Source: Phycisphaerae bacterium
GTDB taxonomy: Bacteria > Planctomycetota > Phycisphaerae > UBA1845
Length of the DNA: 45,106 nucleotides
Assembly: GCA_029260055.1 (NCBI GenBank)
Contig: JAJDDX010000454.1
Span: 1-45,106 of the forward strand
Direction of reading: 5' to 3'
The notes below the pieces were generated by a model that saw only the letters and a program-made list of their open reading frames with translations, made no database searches and was not told where the DNA came from. Numbering within the stretch: position 1 is the stretch's first letter; the number at the start of each line of letters is the position of its first letter. Both the position numbers and the translations under genes were made by a program. Positions 1-8,935 of this stretch are shown here, one piece after another.

Positions 1-114
1 ACAAGTATGCGCGATGGATCGGCCATGCGCAAATCAAGTGTGGCGCGATCTCTCGCGGTGTGACGCGCAGTCCATCCCAAGCCCAGCACGCAAAAACCGT
101 GCCGAACAGGATTG

Positions 115-236
115 GGGTGCCCCATCCTTCGGGTACTCCCGCAGGGTGGGGGAAGGATGCGGAAAGGATGCGGAAAGGATGAGAGAAGGATGCTGTGGTC
201 CGCCCCCCAACCTTGCTGCGCAAGGATGGGGCACCC
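115..236. repeat. REP-like inverted repeat, copy 1 (GGGTGCC family)
   Basis: Perfect 15-bp inverted arms, GGGTGCCCCATCCTT at 115-129 and AAGGATGGGGCACCC at 222-236, enclose about 92 bases. Inside, at 151-192, lie three to four tandem copies of a 10-11 base unit resembling GGAAAGGATGC. A diverged second copy is at 1682-1770 and shares the order of internal blocks (GGGTACTCCCG, then GTGGGGGAAGGATG, then TGGTCCGC). No coding gene is supported in 1-291; the remainder of this stretch shows nothing else I recognise. Confidence 0.8.
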
Positions 237-291
237 GCGCAGTTTGGCGACGTCAAAGGGGCGTCCCTCTTGCCGCGCCGAGCCGCAGGCT

Positions 292-1293
292 TCAGCCTGC
301 GCGGGCGTGACGCGTCGCTGGATCGCCCAACCCGTCCAACCGCCGCCGGAAGAACACGAGTGTCGCACACGTGGTGATGAGCAGCGCCATGACGCCGACG
401 CCCCACTGCGACACCGTGGGGATCGGGCTGCCGAAGCCGATGCAGGGGGAGAAAACCGGCGGATCGTCGACCGGGTCGGTCCAGACGGCTTGGAAGGCCA
501 TCCAATCGGCACAGTCCACGTCCGTGTCCGCGTCGAAATCCGCCCAGCGGGCACCCGGCCCGGCGTCCACGCCCGGGCCGGAGAAGTACTCGGCAAAGAA
601 GTAGAAGTCAGCCGCGTCGACCGTGCCGGAGGTGTCGTAATCACCGCTGCCGTCGGCCGGGATGTCACCGTAGCGGATGTAATCCCACCAGACCGTGTTG
701 GCCACGTCGTACGTCTTGGCGCGGATGTTAATTGCGGGGTCGTGCCCGGGGAACGGGTAGGGACCGGCCGGTACGCCTTCGCTGATCACTTCGCGGTCGA
801 CGTAGAACGTGTACCACGAACCGCCCTGGATTTCGAGCCGGTAGATGTGGGGCACGCCCGGCAAGATCTCGGGGTAGATGACCAGAGAGATCGGGTTGTC
901 GCGGACGAAACGAATCTGATCGCGCGCGAGCACGAAGTGGTACAGTGCCGGACCGATCCCGCCGGCAGCCAACACGGCCGGCGAACCGAAATCGAGCCCC
1001 GTCGCCAGCCCGTCGCTGTACATCCGCCACTCGATGAAGAAGTGGGGTGCGCCTTGGAATTCGGCAAGGTCTCTCCCGTAGTCGAACTGCTGGCCCCACT
1101 CGGTGCCGGGGCATATTTCCGTGTGCTGGTGAAGCCAGCCGTCAGCGACCCACTCAATCGGGTCGCAATAGACCTGAAGGAGGCTCCAACCCGCATCCAC
1201 AGGAAGGGAGTCGCACTCGTATGAAAACACGTCCGCGAGCGAGATCGCCGCCGGCACGAGCACCAAACCGGTGAGGAGTAAGGCTCTGGACAT
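292..1293 (-). CDS. Secreted dockerin-type protein with IPTL-CTERM sorting tail
   Basis: The 333-residue protein starts with a signal peptide (residues 1-20). The middle (about 21-210) is of unknown fold and resembles a concanavalin-like sugar-binding or laminin-G-type sandwich only by its pattern. Two dockerin-like calcium loops follow at about 218-236 (DYDTSGTVDAAD) and 252-270 (DFDADTDVDCAD). The C-terminus has IPTVSQWG at 291-298, a hydrophobic segment at 299-315 and then RRR, which is the layout of the IPTL-CTERM signal known to be handled by an exosortase (XrtH type). It should therefore be processed and attached at the cell surface. GAAGGA lies 8 bases before the ATG. It is divergent from the sulfatase operon. 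The ligand of the dockerin is unknown, and planctomycete dockerins are not generally cellulosomal. Confidence 0.8.
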   Translation of the reverse strand: MSRALLLTGLVLVPAAISLADVFSYECDSLPVDAGWSLLQVYCDPIEWVADGWLHQHTEICPGTEWGQQFDYGRDLAEFQGAPHFFIEWRMYSDGLATGLDFGSPAVLAAGGIGPALYHFVLARDQIRFVRDNPISLVIYPEILPGVPHIYRLEIQGGSWYTFYVDREVISEGVPAGPYPFPGHDPAINIRAKTYDVANTVWWDYIRYGDIPADGSGDYDTSGTVDAADFYFFAEYFSGPGVDAGPGARWADFDADTDVDCADWMAFQAVWTDPVDDPPVFSPCIGFGSPIPTVSQWGVGVMALLITTCATLVFFRRRLDGLGDPATRHARAG

Positions 1294-1681
1294 GGATTCA
1301 GGTCCTTCGTCGACGAATCGAACCTAACAGACGCGCGGACTCGGCTCGAACCGAGGCTCATTGGCACCCTCACACATTCTACCCCGTTAGGCACCGGAAT
1401 AACAGCGGAAAGTCGGTCGGGCAGATCTGTGAATTGGGTAGGGAAGGTCGAGGGACGAGACCTGCCGCGAGTCTGACCCGCCACCATGCCGAACAGCGAC
1501 CGTCATGGAGCAGTTGGGCAGTGCGAGGCTGGATGCCATGCGTCGCCCTGAAGGCTGCTGGGCCGCTCGCTGACACTCGCGGTACTGATCAACGATCGCG
1601 CCGTTCGTAGGGATGGTCGGGGCACGAGGCCTGCCGCTCACTTGAAGCGCATAAGCGGCGTGCTGCGCCTGTTGCCACGGC

Positions 1682-1770
1682 GGGTGCCCCATCCTTTGGG
1701 TACTCCCGAAGAGTGGGGGAAGGATGTGGTGGTCCGCTCCCCGCGCTTGCCGCACAGGAATCGGGCACCC
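1682..1770. repeat. REP-like inverted repeat, copy 2 (GGGTGCC family)
   Basis: The left arm GGGTGCCCCATCCTT (1682-1696) is identical to that at 115-129. The right arm (1755-1770, ending GGGCACCC) has decayed. The internal blocks keep the same order as copy 1, so the two are copies of one element and not chance palindromes. Confidence 0.75.
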
Positions 1771-1782
1771 GTCCGCTTCGAT

Positions 1783-1810
1783 TTGACGCATGAACCGCGT
1801 CCGCTACCGT
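1783..1810 (+). promoter_or_regulatory. Candidate sigma-70-type promoter for the sulfatase operon
   Basis: TTGACG (1783-1788), a 16-base spacer and TACCGT (1805-1810) lie 29 bases before the esterase start. The -35 box is good and the -10 box weak. It is the only such pair I see between the repeat and the gene. Confidence 0.35.
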
Positions 1811-1838
1811 GGCGTCGACTTTGAATTCGGGAGATTGA

Positions 1839-3419
1839 ATGATGTTGAAAGTCCGAACGCTTCGCTCTTTCACGCGGATCGTGTGCCTCGCCGCCTTGCT
1901 CGTATCGCTCGGTTCGGCACCCGTCGTCGCCGACGTCTGGCTACCCGCCGTTATCGGCGAGCACATGGTCCTCCAACGCGAGACTGAAGTGCCCATCTGG
2001 GGCAAGGCCGAGCCAGGCGAACGTGTCACGGTGTCAGCCGATTGGCTCGACAAGCCCGTCGCTACGACAACCAACAGCGGCGGCTGGTGGCGCGTACCTC
2101 TGCTCACGCCCGGTGCCGGCGGACCGCATAGCATCACCATCGCCGGCAACAACAAGATCACGCTCGAGAACGTCATGATCGGCGAGGTTTGGGTTTGCTC
2201 CGGTCAATCCAACATGGAATGGTCCGTCAGCGCCGCCGAACACGCGGAGGAGGAAGCGGCCGCCGCGAAGCACCCGAGAATTCGCCTCTTCCACGTGCGC
2301 CGGGCGACCTCCGGCCAACCGCTGACCGACCTCAATGCCAAATGGGCGGAGTGCAGCCCCGAGCAGGTGAAGGGCTTCTCCGCGGTGGCCTACTTCTTTG
2401 GCCGCGAGTTGCATCGAGAGCTCGACGTGCCGATCGGCCTGATCGCCACGTCATGGGGCGGCACGCGCATCGAACCCTGGACGCCGCCCACCGGCTTCGC
2501 CGCCGTACCAGCTCTGACCGAAGTCACCCGTCAGATCGACAAGGCAAACGGTGAGTATCGCGAAGCGGTCAAGGCTTCACTCGGCGCTATCGAAGACTGG
2601 ACGCGCGCCGCACGAAAGGCAGTGTCGGCCGGCGGACCGATTCCCACCAAGCCCGCGCTGCCGAAGCACGAACTCGACAGCCACGCTCAGCCCACCGGCC
2701 TCTACAACGCCATGGTCCATCCGCTCGTCCCCTTCGGCATCCGCGGAGCGATCTGGTATCAAGGCGAGGCCAACCGGTTCGACGGGATGATGTACCACGA
2801 CAAGATGAAAGGGCTCATCGCCGGCTGGCGACAGCAGTGGAGCCGGGGCGACTTCCCGTTCCTCTACGTGCAATTGGCGCCCTTCAGGTACCAGCGTCAC
2901 GATGCCAAGAACGAACTCGGCAGCGTGACCAACCTTCCGCGGATATGGGAAGCCCAGGCTGCTACGCTCGCGGTGCCGAACACCGGCATGGCGGTAACCA
3001 CCGACATCGGCAACATCGAGGACATCCACCCGCGAAACAAGCAGGATGTCGGTCGACGCCTGGCGCTGTGGGCCTTGGCGAAAACCTACAGCCGCGACGG
3101 CCTCGTCCACTCCGGCCCACTCTTCAAGTCGATGGCGGTGGAAGGAAGCCGGATTCGATTACGTTTCGATCACACCGGCTCGGGCTTGGCGTCTCGCGAT
3201 GGTTCGTCGCTGAGTTGGTTCACGATAGCGGGCGCCGATCGCGAATTCGTCGAGGCGGAGGCGAACGCCGACGACGATTCCGTCATTGTCTCCAGCGTCC
3301 TCGTCCCCGAGCCCGTGGCTGTGAGATTCGGTTGGCACGAATTGGCCGAGCCCAACCTTATGAACAAGGAAGGGCTGCCGGCCTCTCCGTTCCGCACCGA
3401 CCATTGGCCGAAGCCCTGA
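1839..3419 (+). CDS. Sialate O-acetylesterase family protein
   Basis: Predicted exported SGNH-type carbohydrate esterase that removes O-acetyl groups from sialic acids or other acetylated glycans. The 526-residue product has a signal peptide (about 1-31), a beta-rich N-terminal domain (about 32-110), and the family nucleophile motif GQSNMEW with Ser124. A late Asp395/His397 pair (DIHPRNK) fits the rest of the triad. WYQGEAN at about 306-312 is a further family block. Two in-frame ATGs occur at 1839 and 1842; GGGAG at 1829-1833 serves either. It is the first gene of the operon that continues with the sulfatase maturase, phosphatase and sulfatases, which suggests removal of acetyl decorations before or during desulfation. 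The true substrate cannot be read from sequence. Confidence 0.9.
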   Translation: MMLKVRTLRSFTRIVCLAALLVSLGSAPVVADVWLPAVIGEHMVLQRETEVPIWGKAEPGERVTVSADWLDKPVATTTNSGGWWRVPLLTPGAGGPHSITIAGNNKITLENVMIGEVWVCSGQSNMEWSVSAAEHAEEEAAAAKHPRIRLFHVRRATSGQPLTDLNAKWAECSPEQVKGFSAVAYFFGRELHRELDVPIGLIATSWGGTRIEPWTPPTGFAAVPALTEVTRQIDKANGEYREAVKASLGAIEDWTRAARKAVSAGGPIPTKPALPKHELDSHAQPTGLYNAMVHPLVPFGIRGAIWYQGEANRFDGMMYHDKMKGLIAGWRQQWSRGDFPFLYVQLAPFRYQRHDAKNELGSVTNLPRIWEAQAATLAVPNTGMAVTTDIGNIEDIHPRNKQDVGRRLALWALAKTYSRDGLVHSGPLFKSMAVEGSRIRLRFDHTGSGLASRDGSSLSWFTIAGADREFVEAEANADDDSVIVSSVLVPEPVAVRFGWHELAEPNLMNKEGLPASPFRTDHWPKP

Positions 3420-3466
3420 CGCCGATCCTGTTGCACAAGCCGCGTTCGAGCGGTACACCGTGATAC

Positions 3467-4726
3467 GTGGAACCGCCACGCAAACAGCTTGAATCCGTCT
3501 TGATCAAACCGGCCGGCCCGGACTGCAACATCGCCTGTAAATACTGCTTCTACCTCGAGAAGGAGAAGCTCTTTCCGACCGGCGGCGCGCACCGAATGAG
3601 CACCGATGTGTTGGAAGCGACGGTCCGCCAGGTCATGGTGGGCAAAGCGCCGAACGTCTCGTTCGGCTGGCAGGGCGGTGAGCCTACCCTGATGGGCGTC
3701 GACTTCTTCAAAAAGGCGTTCGAGCTTGAGGAGCGATTCGGCCAAAGCGGCCAGGTCGTCGGCAACGGCTTGCAGACCAATGGCCTGCTAATCGACGACG
3801 AATGGTGTAACTTCCTGCGAGAAGCGAAGTTTCTCGTCGGGCTGTCCATCGACGGCCCGAAAGAGATTCACGACCACTACCGAGTCACGCGCGGACAGAA
3901 GCCGACGTGGACGCGCGTTAACGACGCTCTGAAGCGCATGCTCGACGCCGAGGTCGAGGTCAACGCGCTGACCGTGCTCAACGATCTCTCCGCCGAACAT
4001 CCGGACGAGATCTACGACTTCCTCAAGGGAAGTGGGCTGACCTATTTCCAGTTCATCCCATGCATCGAGCGTGATCCAGCCGATCCTACTCGCGTCGCCC
4101 CGTTCAGCGTGTCACCGGAGCAATACGGCGCGTTCCTCTGTCGCATCTTCGACCGGTGGCACGAGGATTTCATAGACGGCATACCCTCGACCGTCGTACG
4201 TTGGTTCGACTCGGTCTTCGCGACCTACGTTGGTGTTCCGCCACCCGAGTGTACGCTGCTTACGGAGTGCGGCAGCTACGTCGTCGTCGAGCACAACGGA
4301 GACGTGTTCTCCTGCGACTTCTACGTCGAGGATGACTGGAAACTCGGCAACGTGATGGCCGGCGACCTGAGGGATTTGCTGAATTCGCAGCAGCAGACGC
4401 GCTTTGGCCACGTGAAGGCGGAGTTGCCCGATGCCTGTCGGGAATGTCGTTGGTTGCGGCATTGCCGCGGCGGATGCCCGAGGGAACGCCTCAGCGGGCC
4501 AAACGGTAACGGCGTGAGCTACTTCTGCGAGGGCTATAAGATGTTCTTCGCCCACGCCGACGAGCGATACCGACAACTGGCGCAATCATGGGTGCGTCAG
4601 CAGGGCGAGCAGGCCTGCACGGTGTCAAGGTCGTCCGCGGGCGCGCAGTCCACCGCGAAAGCGGGACGAAACGATCCCTGCCCGTGCGGCAGCGGTCACA
4701 AGTACAAGAGATGTTGCGGACGATGA
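3467..4726 (+). CDS. Anaerobic sulfatase-maturating enzyme (radical SAM/SPASM) with C-terminal SEC-C motif
   Basis: Cytoplasmic radical SAM enzyme that oxidises the active-site Cys or Ser of sulfatases to formylglycine. The 419-residue protein has the radical SAM motif C20-x3-C24-x2-C27 (CNIACKYC), the glycine-rich GWQGGEPTL segment for SAM binding, and a C-terminal SPASM region with several cysteines, including CRECRWLRHCRGGC. These should bind two auxiliary [4Fe-4S] clusters. The last 20 residues form a SEC-C zinc motif (NDPCPCGSG followed by KYKRCC). The start is GTG at 3467. It sits 47 bases after the esterase and upstream of three sulfatases, all of which carry the Cys-type target site, so they are its likely substrates. 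The SEC-C tail is not needed for the known reaction and may help in binding substrate or protein partners. Confidence 0.9.
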   Translation: MEPPRKQLESVLIKPAGPDCNIACKYCFYLEKEKLFPTGGAHRMSTDVLEATVRQVMVGKAPNVSFGWQGGEPTLMGVDFFKKAFELEERFGQSGQVVGNGLQTNGLLIDDEWCNFLREAKFLVGLSIDGPKEIHDHYRVTRGQKPTWTRVNDALKRMLDAEVEVNALTVLNDLSAEHPDEIYDFLKGSGLTYFQFIPCIERDPADPTRVAPFSVSPEQYGAFLCRIFDRWHEDFIDGIPSTVVRWFDSVFATYVGVPPPECTLLTECGSYVVVEHNGDVFSCDFYVEDDWKLGNVMAGDLRDLLNSQQQTRFGHVKAELPDACRECRWLRHCRGGCPRERLSGPNGNGVSYFCEGYKMFFAHADERYRQLAQSWVRQQGEQACTVSRSSAGAQSTAKAGRNDPCPCGSGHKYKRCCGR

Positions 4727-4790
4727 GCCGGCTGCCGGTGTCGGTGTTGCGATACTCGGCTCGGTCTACTGGATGGGACGGATGGACACA

Positions 4791-7490
4791 ATGCTTGCGT
4801 GTATGCCGTGCGTGCCTCACGCGATCATCGCATTGGTTGGGTTGCTGCACGGCGCGGCGATTGCCGAGCCCGTCGAATTCCAGAGCGCTTGGCCGACTCA
4901 CATCGAGCGGACTTGGATCGGTCCGGAATACTGGGCGAATCGCCTGCAGGATTGGCAGATCAGCGGTGGTCGGCTCGAGTGTGTCGAGGCGCGTAGCGCC
5001 AAGCCCTTCCGCACCGTACACCTGCTGACGCGCAGGCTCGGCATGGCGCCGGGCGAGTTCATTATGAGGGTGAGCACCGGACCGATTCGCGGCGCGGCCG
5101 ACGTGCCCGCCGACGCGGCTTCCGGGTTTCTCATCGGCGCCGGCGCCAAGCTGGACTACCGCGCAGCCGCCCTCGTGCATCACAGTACCGGCCCGGGCGG
5201 CGGCATCCTCGCTGCGGTGGATGGTTCGGGACGCGCGGTCTTTCGCGATATGACGGCAGAAGGTGCGCCGGCGCTCGCCACCGGCGCTGTCGACAAATCG
5301 GCGCTTTCGGGCACAGTCCGTCTAGAGTTGGTCGCGAAGCGGATGGGCGCTGCCTACTCGCTCACGTTGGCCGTTGTTGACCCCGAGGCAAGTACACTCG
5401 TCAGTACCGCGACAATCGAGGATGTGTCCGCCGATCGCCTCGTCGGCGGACTTGCGCTGGTCAGTCACCCGGGCACGCCGGCCGACGCAGCCCAGAACAA
5501 GAAAGAGAAACGCAACGTGCCCGGAGCCCGATTCTGGTTCCAGGCCTGGCGCATCGCCGGCGAGAAGATCGAGGCGCACGATGATCGCGCCTTCGGACCG
5601 ATCCTGTGTGCCCAGTACACGCTGAGCCGCGGCGTCATGAAGATGACTGCCCAGATGGCGCCGCTGGGCGAGCGCGACACGCGCACCGTTGGCCTGGAGG
5701 TCAAACGGGGCGGTGAATGGAAACGCATCGCTACGACTCAGATTACCGAACCCGGCTTCACCGCGACTTTTCGCGTGCCGGACTGGGATGCCACGAAGGA
5801 CACGCCATACCGCGTGACGTGCGGCCTCGAGGGCGCCGCCAGAAGGCACATGCCGTATGAGTGGTCGGGCACGATCCGCCGCGAACCGATCGAGAAGCCA
5901 GAGCTTGTCCTGGCTGCGTTCACGGGCAACCACAACATGCGCCCCTGGGGCGTAGACCACGGTACCTTCGAATGGACGCCCGACGCAGTTTGGTTCCCGC
6001 ATAACGACCTCGTCGCTCATGTCCGCAAGCACGCACCCGACATGCTCTTTTTCAGCGGCGACCAGATCTACGAAGGCGCAAGCCCCACGCGCCCCGAGAT
6101 CAACAACCTGGACTACCTCTACAAGTGGTACCTCTGGTGTTGGGCGTTTCGCGACCTCGCGAAAGACAGGCCCTGCATCTGCATCCCCGACGACCATGAT
6201 GTCTATCAAGGGAACCTGTGGGGTGCGGGCGGTCGCAAGGCAAAGCGCCAGGACGACGGCGGCTACACGCGACCCGTCGAGTTCGTCAAGATGGTCGAGC
6301 GCACCCAGACGAGCCATCTACCCGATCCCTACGACCCGGCCGCCGTGGGGCAGGGGATCGGCGTCTACTACACCGCGATGAACTACGGGCGAATCAGCTT
6401 CGCCGTTCTGGAAGACCGGAAGTTCAAGTCGTCCGCGGCCGATCTCGTGCCCGAGGGCAAGGTTGTCAACGGCTGGTTCCAGAATCAGGACTTCAAGCCG
6501 GCCGAGCAAGCCGACGTACCCGGCGCGACGCTTCTCGGTGCCAGGCAGTTGACGTTCTTGAATGACTGGTCGACGGACTGGAGCCATGGCGCCGAACTGA
6601 AGGCCGTGCTCTCACAGACGATCTTCGCCAACGTCGCGACCCTGCCGGAAGGCGCGACGAGCGGCAAGGTGATCCCGGGCCTACCGCGCCTCAAACGCGA
6701 CGAGTACCCGGAGAATGAGCACCTCGCAGCCGACTCCGACTCCAACGGCTGGCCTCAGTCCGGGCGAAACAAGGCACTGCGAGAAATGCGTCGCGGTTTC
6801 GCCGTCCACATCGCCGGTGACCAGCATCTCGGAAGCACGATCCAGTACGGCATCGACGAGTGGCACGACGCGGGCTTCGCCATCTGCGTGCCCTCGATAG
6901 CGAACTTCTGGCCGCGACGTTGGTACCCCCCGAGCCCGGGGCACGAGCGCCGGCCGGGCGCGCCGAAGTACACGGGCAACTTCAAGGACGGTTTCGGCAA
7001 CCGCATGACCGTGCATGCCGTCAGCAATCCCGTCAAATCAGGCCGGAAGCCCGGAGTCCTCCACGACCGTGCACCCGGCTTCGGCATCGTGACCTTCGAC
7101 AAGCCGAAACGGACGATGACCCTGGCGTGCTATCCGAGGGGGGAGGACCCGGCACGGCGAACCACAGACCCGTACCCCGGCTGGCCCGTGACGATCGCGC
7201 AGGAAGACAACTACGCCCGCGAGCCATTCGCCGTTTTGCCCGAAGTCCGCGTGGTGGGCCTTGTCGATCCGGTCATCAAGATCATCGATGACGCCGGCGG
7301 CGAGGTAGTCTACGCACTACGCATCAAGGGCACGACCTATCGCCCGAGGGTGTTCAAGGACGGTACATACACGATCGCTGTGGGCGAGCCGGATACCGAC
7401 AACATGAAGACCGTGAGCGGCGTGCGGCCCGTGCTTACGCCACGGCAAGAGCCGATTAGATTCGAATTCGAGAAGGAAGCATCACCGTGA
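4791..7490 (+). CDS. PhoD-like metallophosphatase/phosphodiesterase, exported
   Basis: About 899 residues, beginning with a Sec-type signal peptide that ends near AAIAEP. The N-terminal 300 residues are a beta-rich region of unknown role. The PhoD-like metallophosphatase core lies in the second half. Its metal-binding motifs can be seen as FFSGDQIYEG, IPDDHDVYQGN and, later, HIAGDQHLGS. PhoD enzymes are Ca/Fe-dependent phosphodiesterases or monoesterases of the periplasm. In-frame ATGs occur at 4773, 4782 and 4791; the last gives the most normal signal peptide. Its stop overlaps the start of the next sulfatase gene (GTGA, 7487-7490), so the two are translationally coupled. The substrate may be a phosphate ester on the same glycan, which is inference. 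Confidence 0.8.
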   Translation: MLACMPCVPHAIIALVGLLHGAAIAEPVEFQSAWPTHIERTWIGPEYWANRLQDWQISGGRLECVEARSAKPFRTVHLLTRRLGMAPGEFIMRVSTGPIRGAADVPADAASGFLIGAGAKLDYRAAALVHHSTGPGGGILAAVDGSGRAVFRDMTAEGAPALATGAVDKSALSGTVRLELVAKRMGAAYSLTLAVVDPEASTLVSTATIEDVSADRLVGGLALVSHPGTPADAAQNKKEKRNVPGARFWFQAWRIAGEKIEAHDDRAFGPILCAQYTLSRGVMKMTAQMAPLGERDTRTVGLEVKRGGEWKRIATTQITEPGFTATFRVPDWDATKDTPYRVTCGLEGAARRHMPYEWSGTIRREPIEKPELVLAAFTGNHNMRPWGVDHGTFEWTPDAVWFPHNDLVAHVRKHAPDMLFFSGDQIYEGASPTRPEINNLDYLYKWYLWCWAFRDLAKDRPCICIPDDHDVYQGNLWGAGGRKAKRQDDGGYTRPVEFVKMVERTQTSHLPDPYDPAAVGQGIGVYYTAMNYGRISFAVLEDRKFKSSAADLVPEGKVVNGWFQNQDFKPAEQADVPGATLLGARQLTFLNDWSTDWSHGAELKAVLSQTIFANVATLPEGATSGKVIPGLPRLKRDEYPENEHLAADSDSNGWPQSGRNKALREMRRGFAVHIAGDQHLGSTIQYGIDEWHDAGFAICVPSIANFWPRRWYPPSPGHERRPGAPKYTGNFKDGFGNRMTVHAVSNPVKSGRKPGVLHDRAPGFGIVTFDKPKRTMTLACYPRGEDPARRTTDPYPGWPVTIAQEDNYAREPFAVLPEVRVVGLVDPVIKIIDDAGGEVVYALRIKGTTYRPRVFKDGTYTIAVGEPDTDNMKTVSGVRPVLTPRQEPIRFEFEKEASP

Positions 7491-8935
7491 GGCGACGAGA
7501 GTTCCTCAAGACCGTGGGCCTCTCAGCCGCGGCCGCCGCGGTGCCGTCCTGCATCTCCGCACCACGGAGGTCGCCTCCTCGCTCAGCCGCCCGCAAACCC
7601 AACTTCGTGCTAGTCCTGGTCGATGATCTCGGCTACAAGGACGCGGGCTTCATGGGCAGTCGATTCTGCGCAACGCCTGAGATCGACAGATTGGCGTCCC
7701 GCGGGGTGGTGTTCACGAATGCGTACGCCAATGCGCCAAACTGCGCCCCGAGTCGTGCCTGCCTGCTCTCGGGGCAATATGCCCCGCGGCACGGTGTCTA
7801 CACAGTCGGCACCCCGGAGCGTGGCCCCGCGCATCTTCGCAAGCTGATTCCCACACCGAACCGAACCACGCTTGCCGCGGATGTCGTGACCATCGCCGAA
7901 GCGCTCAGGCCCGTCGGGTATGTCCGCGCCAGTGTCGGCAAGTGGCATCTCGGCCGCGACCCCGAGTTCGGCCCACTTGCGCAGGGCTTCGATGTGAACA
8001 TCGGCGGCGGCCGTGCCGGGCATCCTCGCAGCTACTTCAGCCCCTACGATAACCAGAACCTCGCCGATGGGACGGCGGGGGAGTACCTCACGGATCGACT
8101 GACCGACGAGGCATTGAACTTCATCGAGTCAAACAAGGATCGGCCTTTCTTTTTGTACCTGCCCCATTTCGCCGTGCATACGCCGCTCCAGGCGAAGCGT
8201 GAGCTGATCGAAAAATACAAACAGAAAGGCGTCGTCGATGGCCGGGGAAACGCCAGGTACGCCGCTATGATCGAGAGCGTCGACAACGGCGTTGGACGCC
8301 TTATGGCCAAGCTCGACGAACTCGACCTTGCCGACGACACCCTCGTGATCTTCTTCTCGGACAATGGTGGTCATGGCAAGGTCACATCGATGGCACCGCT
8401 TCGCGGATCGAAGGGCATGCTCTACGAGGGCGGAATTCGCGTGCCGCTCGTGATGGCGGGATGCGGCGTAGCTCGACCGGACGTATCCGAGACGCCCGTG
8501 ATCGGCACCGACCTTTATCCCACCATCCTCGAAATGGCGGGTGCCGCACCTCCGATCAACCATCCACTCGATGGAAAGAGCCTGCGCCCGCTGCTCGATG
8601 GAGGCAGTGATCTTGGCCGCGATGCGCTATTCTGGCACTTCCCGGCCTATCTCGAAGGCTACGGGAAGACGAAAGGGGCCTGGCGCACGACGCCGGCCGG
8701 TGCGGTCCGCCGCGGCGACTGGAAGCTAATCGAGTTCTTCGAGGGACACAGGCTCGAACTCTACAACCTCAAAGACGACATCGGCGAACGAAACAACCTG
8801 GCTGGCGCAATGCCCGACCGAGCGCGACAACTCCACGATGTGATGCAACGTTGGCGAGCCTCGGTCAAGGCACCGGTTCCGACAAAGAGGAACCCGCGCT
8901 ACAATCCCTCAAGGGAAGCAGGACACGCAGAATGA
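7487..8935 (+). CDS. Sulfatase (formylglycine type), Tat-exported, 1st of three
   Basis: Sulfuric-ester hydrolase of the S1/alkaline phosphatase superfamily, 482 residues. The N-terminus has a twin-arginine motif (RRREFLK) followed by an alanine-rich segment. The metal-binding start VLVDDLGYKD is at about 44-52. The maturation site is C86-A-P-S-R90 (NCAPSRACLLSG), so Cys86 should become formylglycine. Later metal ligands are seen in FFSDNGGHGK. GKWHLG (about 152) is another conserved block. The start is GTG at 7487 with AAGGAAG seven bases before it, and the gene overlaps its neighbours by 4 bases on each side. The substrate is unknown; a glycan sulfate is likely given the esterase and maturase in the operon. 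Confidence 0.92.
   Translation: MRRREFLKTVGLSAAAAAVPSCISAPRRSPPRSAARKPNFVLVLVDDLGYKDAGFMGSRFCATPEIDRLASRGVVFTNAYANAPNCAPSRACLLSGQYAPRHGVYTVGTPERGPAHLRKLIPTPNRTTLAADVVTIAEALRPVGYVRASVGKWHLGRDPEFGPLAQGFDVNIGGGRAGHPRSYFSPYDNQNLADGTAGEYLTDRLTDEALNFIESNKDRPFFLYLPHFAVHTPLQAKRELIEKYKQKGVVDGRGNARYAAMIESVDNGVGRLMAKLDELDLADDTLVIFFSDNGGHGKVTSMAPLRGSKGMLYEGGIRVPLVMAGCGVARPDVSETPVIGTDLYPTILEMAGAAPPINHPLDGKSLRPLLDGGSDLGRDALFWHFPAYLEGYGKTKGAWRTTPAGAVRRGDWKLIEFFEGHRLELYNLKDDIGERNNLAGAMPDRARQLHDVMQRWRASVKAPVPTKRNPRYNPSREAGHAE

Larger units (their letters stand above)
1294..1838. other. Intergenic region with two repeat types
   Basis: This 545-base divergent gap has no convincing gene. It carries a 30-base direct repeat at 1439-1468 and 1608-1637 (about four mismatches; shared core ACGAG-CCTGCCGC), the second copy of the GGGTGCC inverted repeat (1682-1770), and a candidate promoter for the downstream operon. 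Confidence 0.6.

Noticed and set aside
112-1224. Long open frame of 370 codons on the plus strand
   Set aside because: It lies opposite the dockerin protein gene, is rich in Arg, Val, Asp and Gly without domains, and has no ribosome site. It is a shadow of the GC-rich antisense gene.
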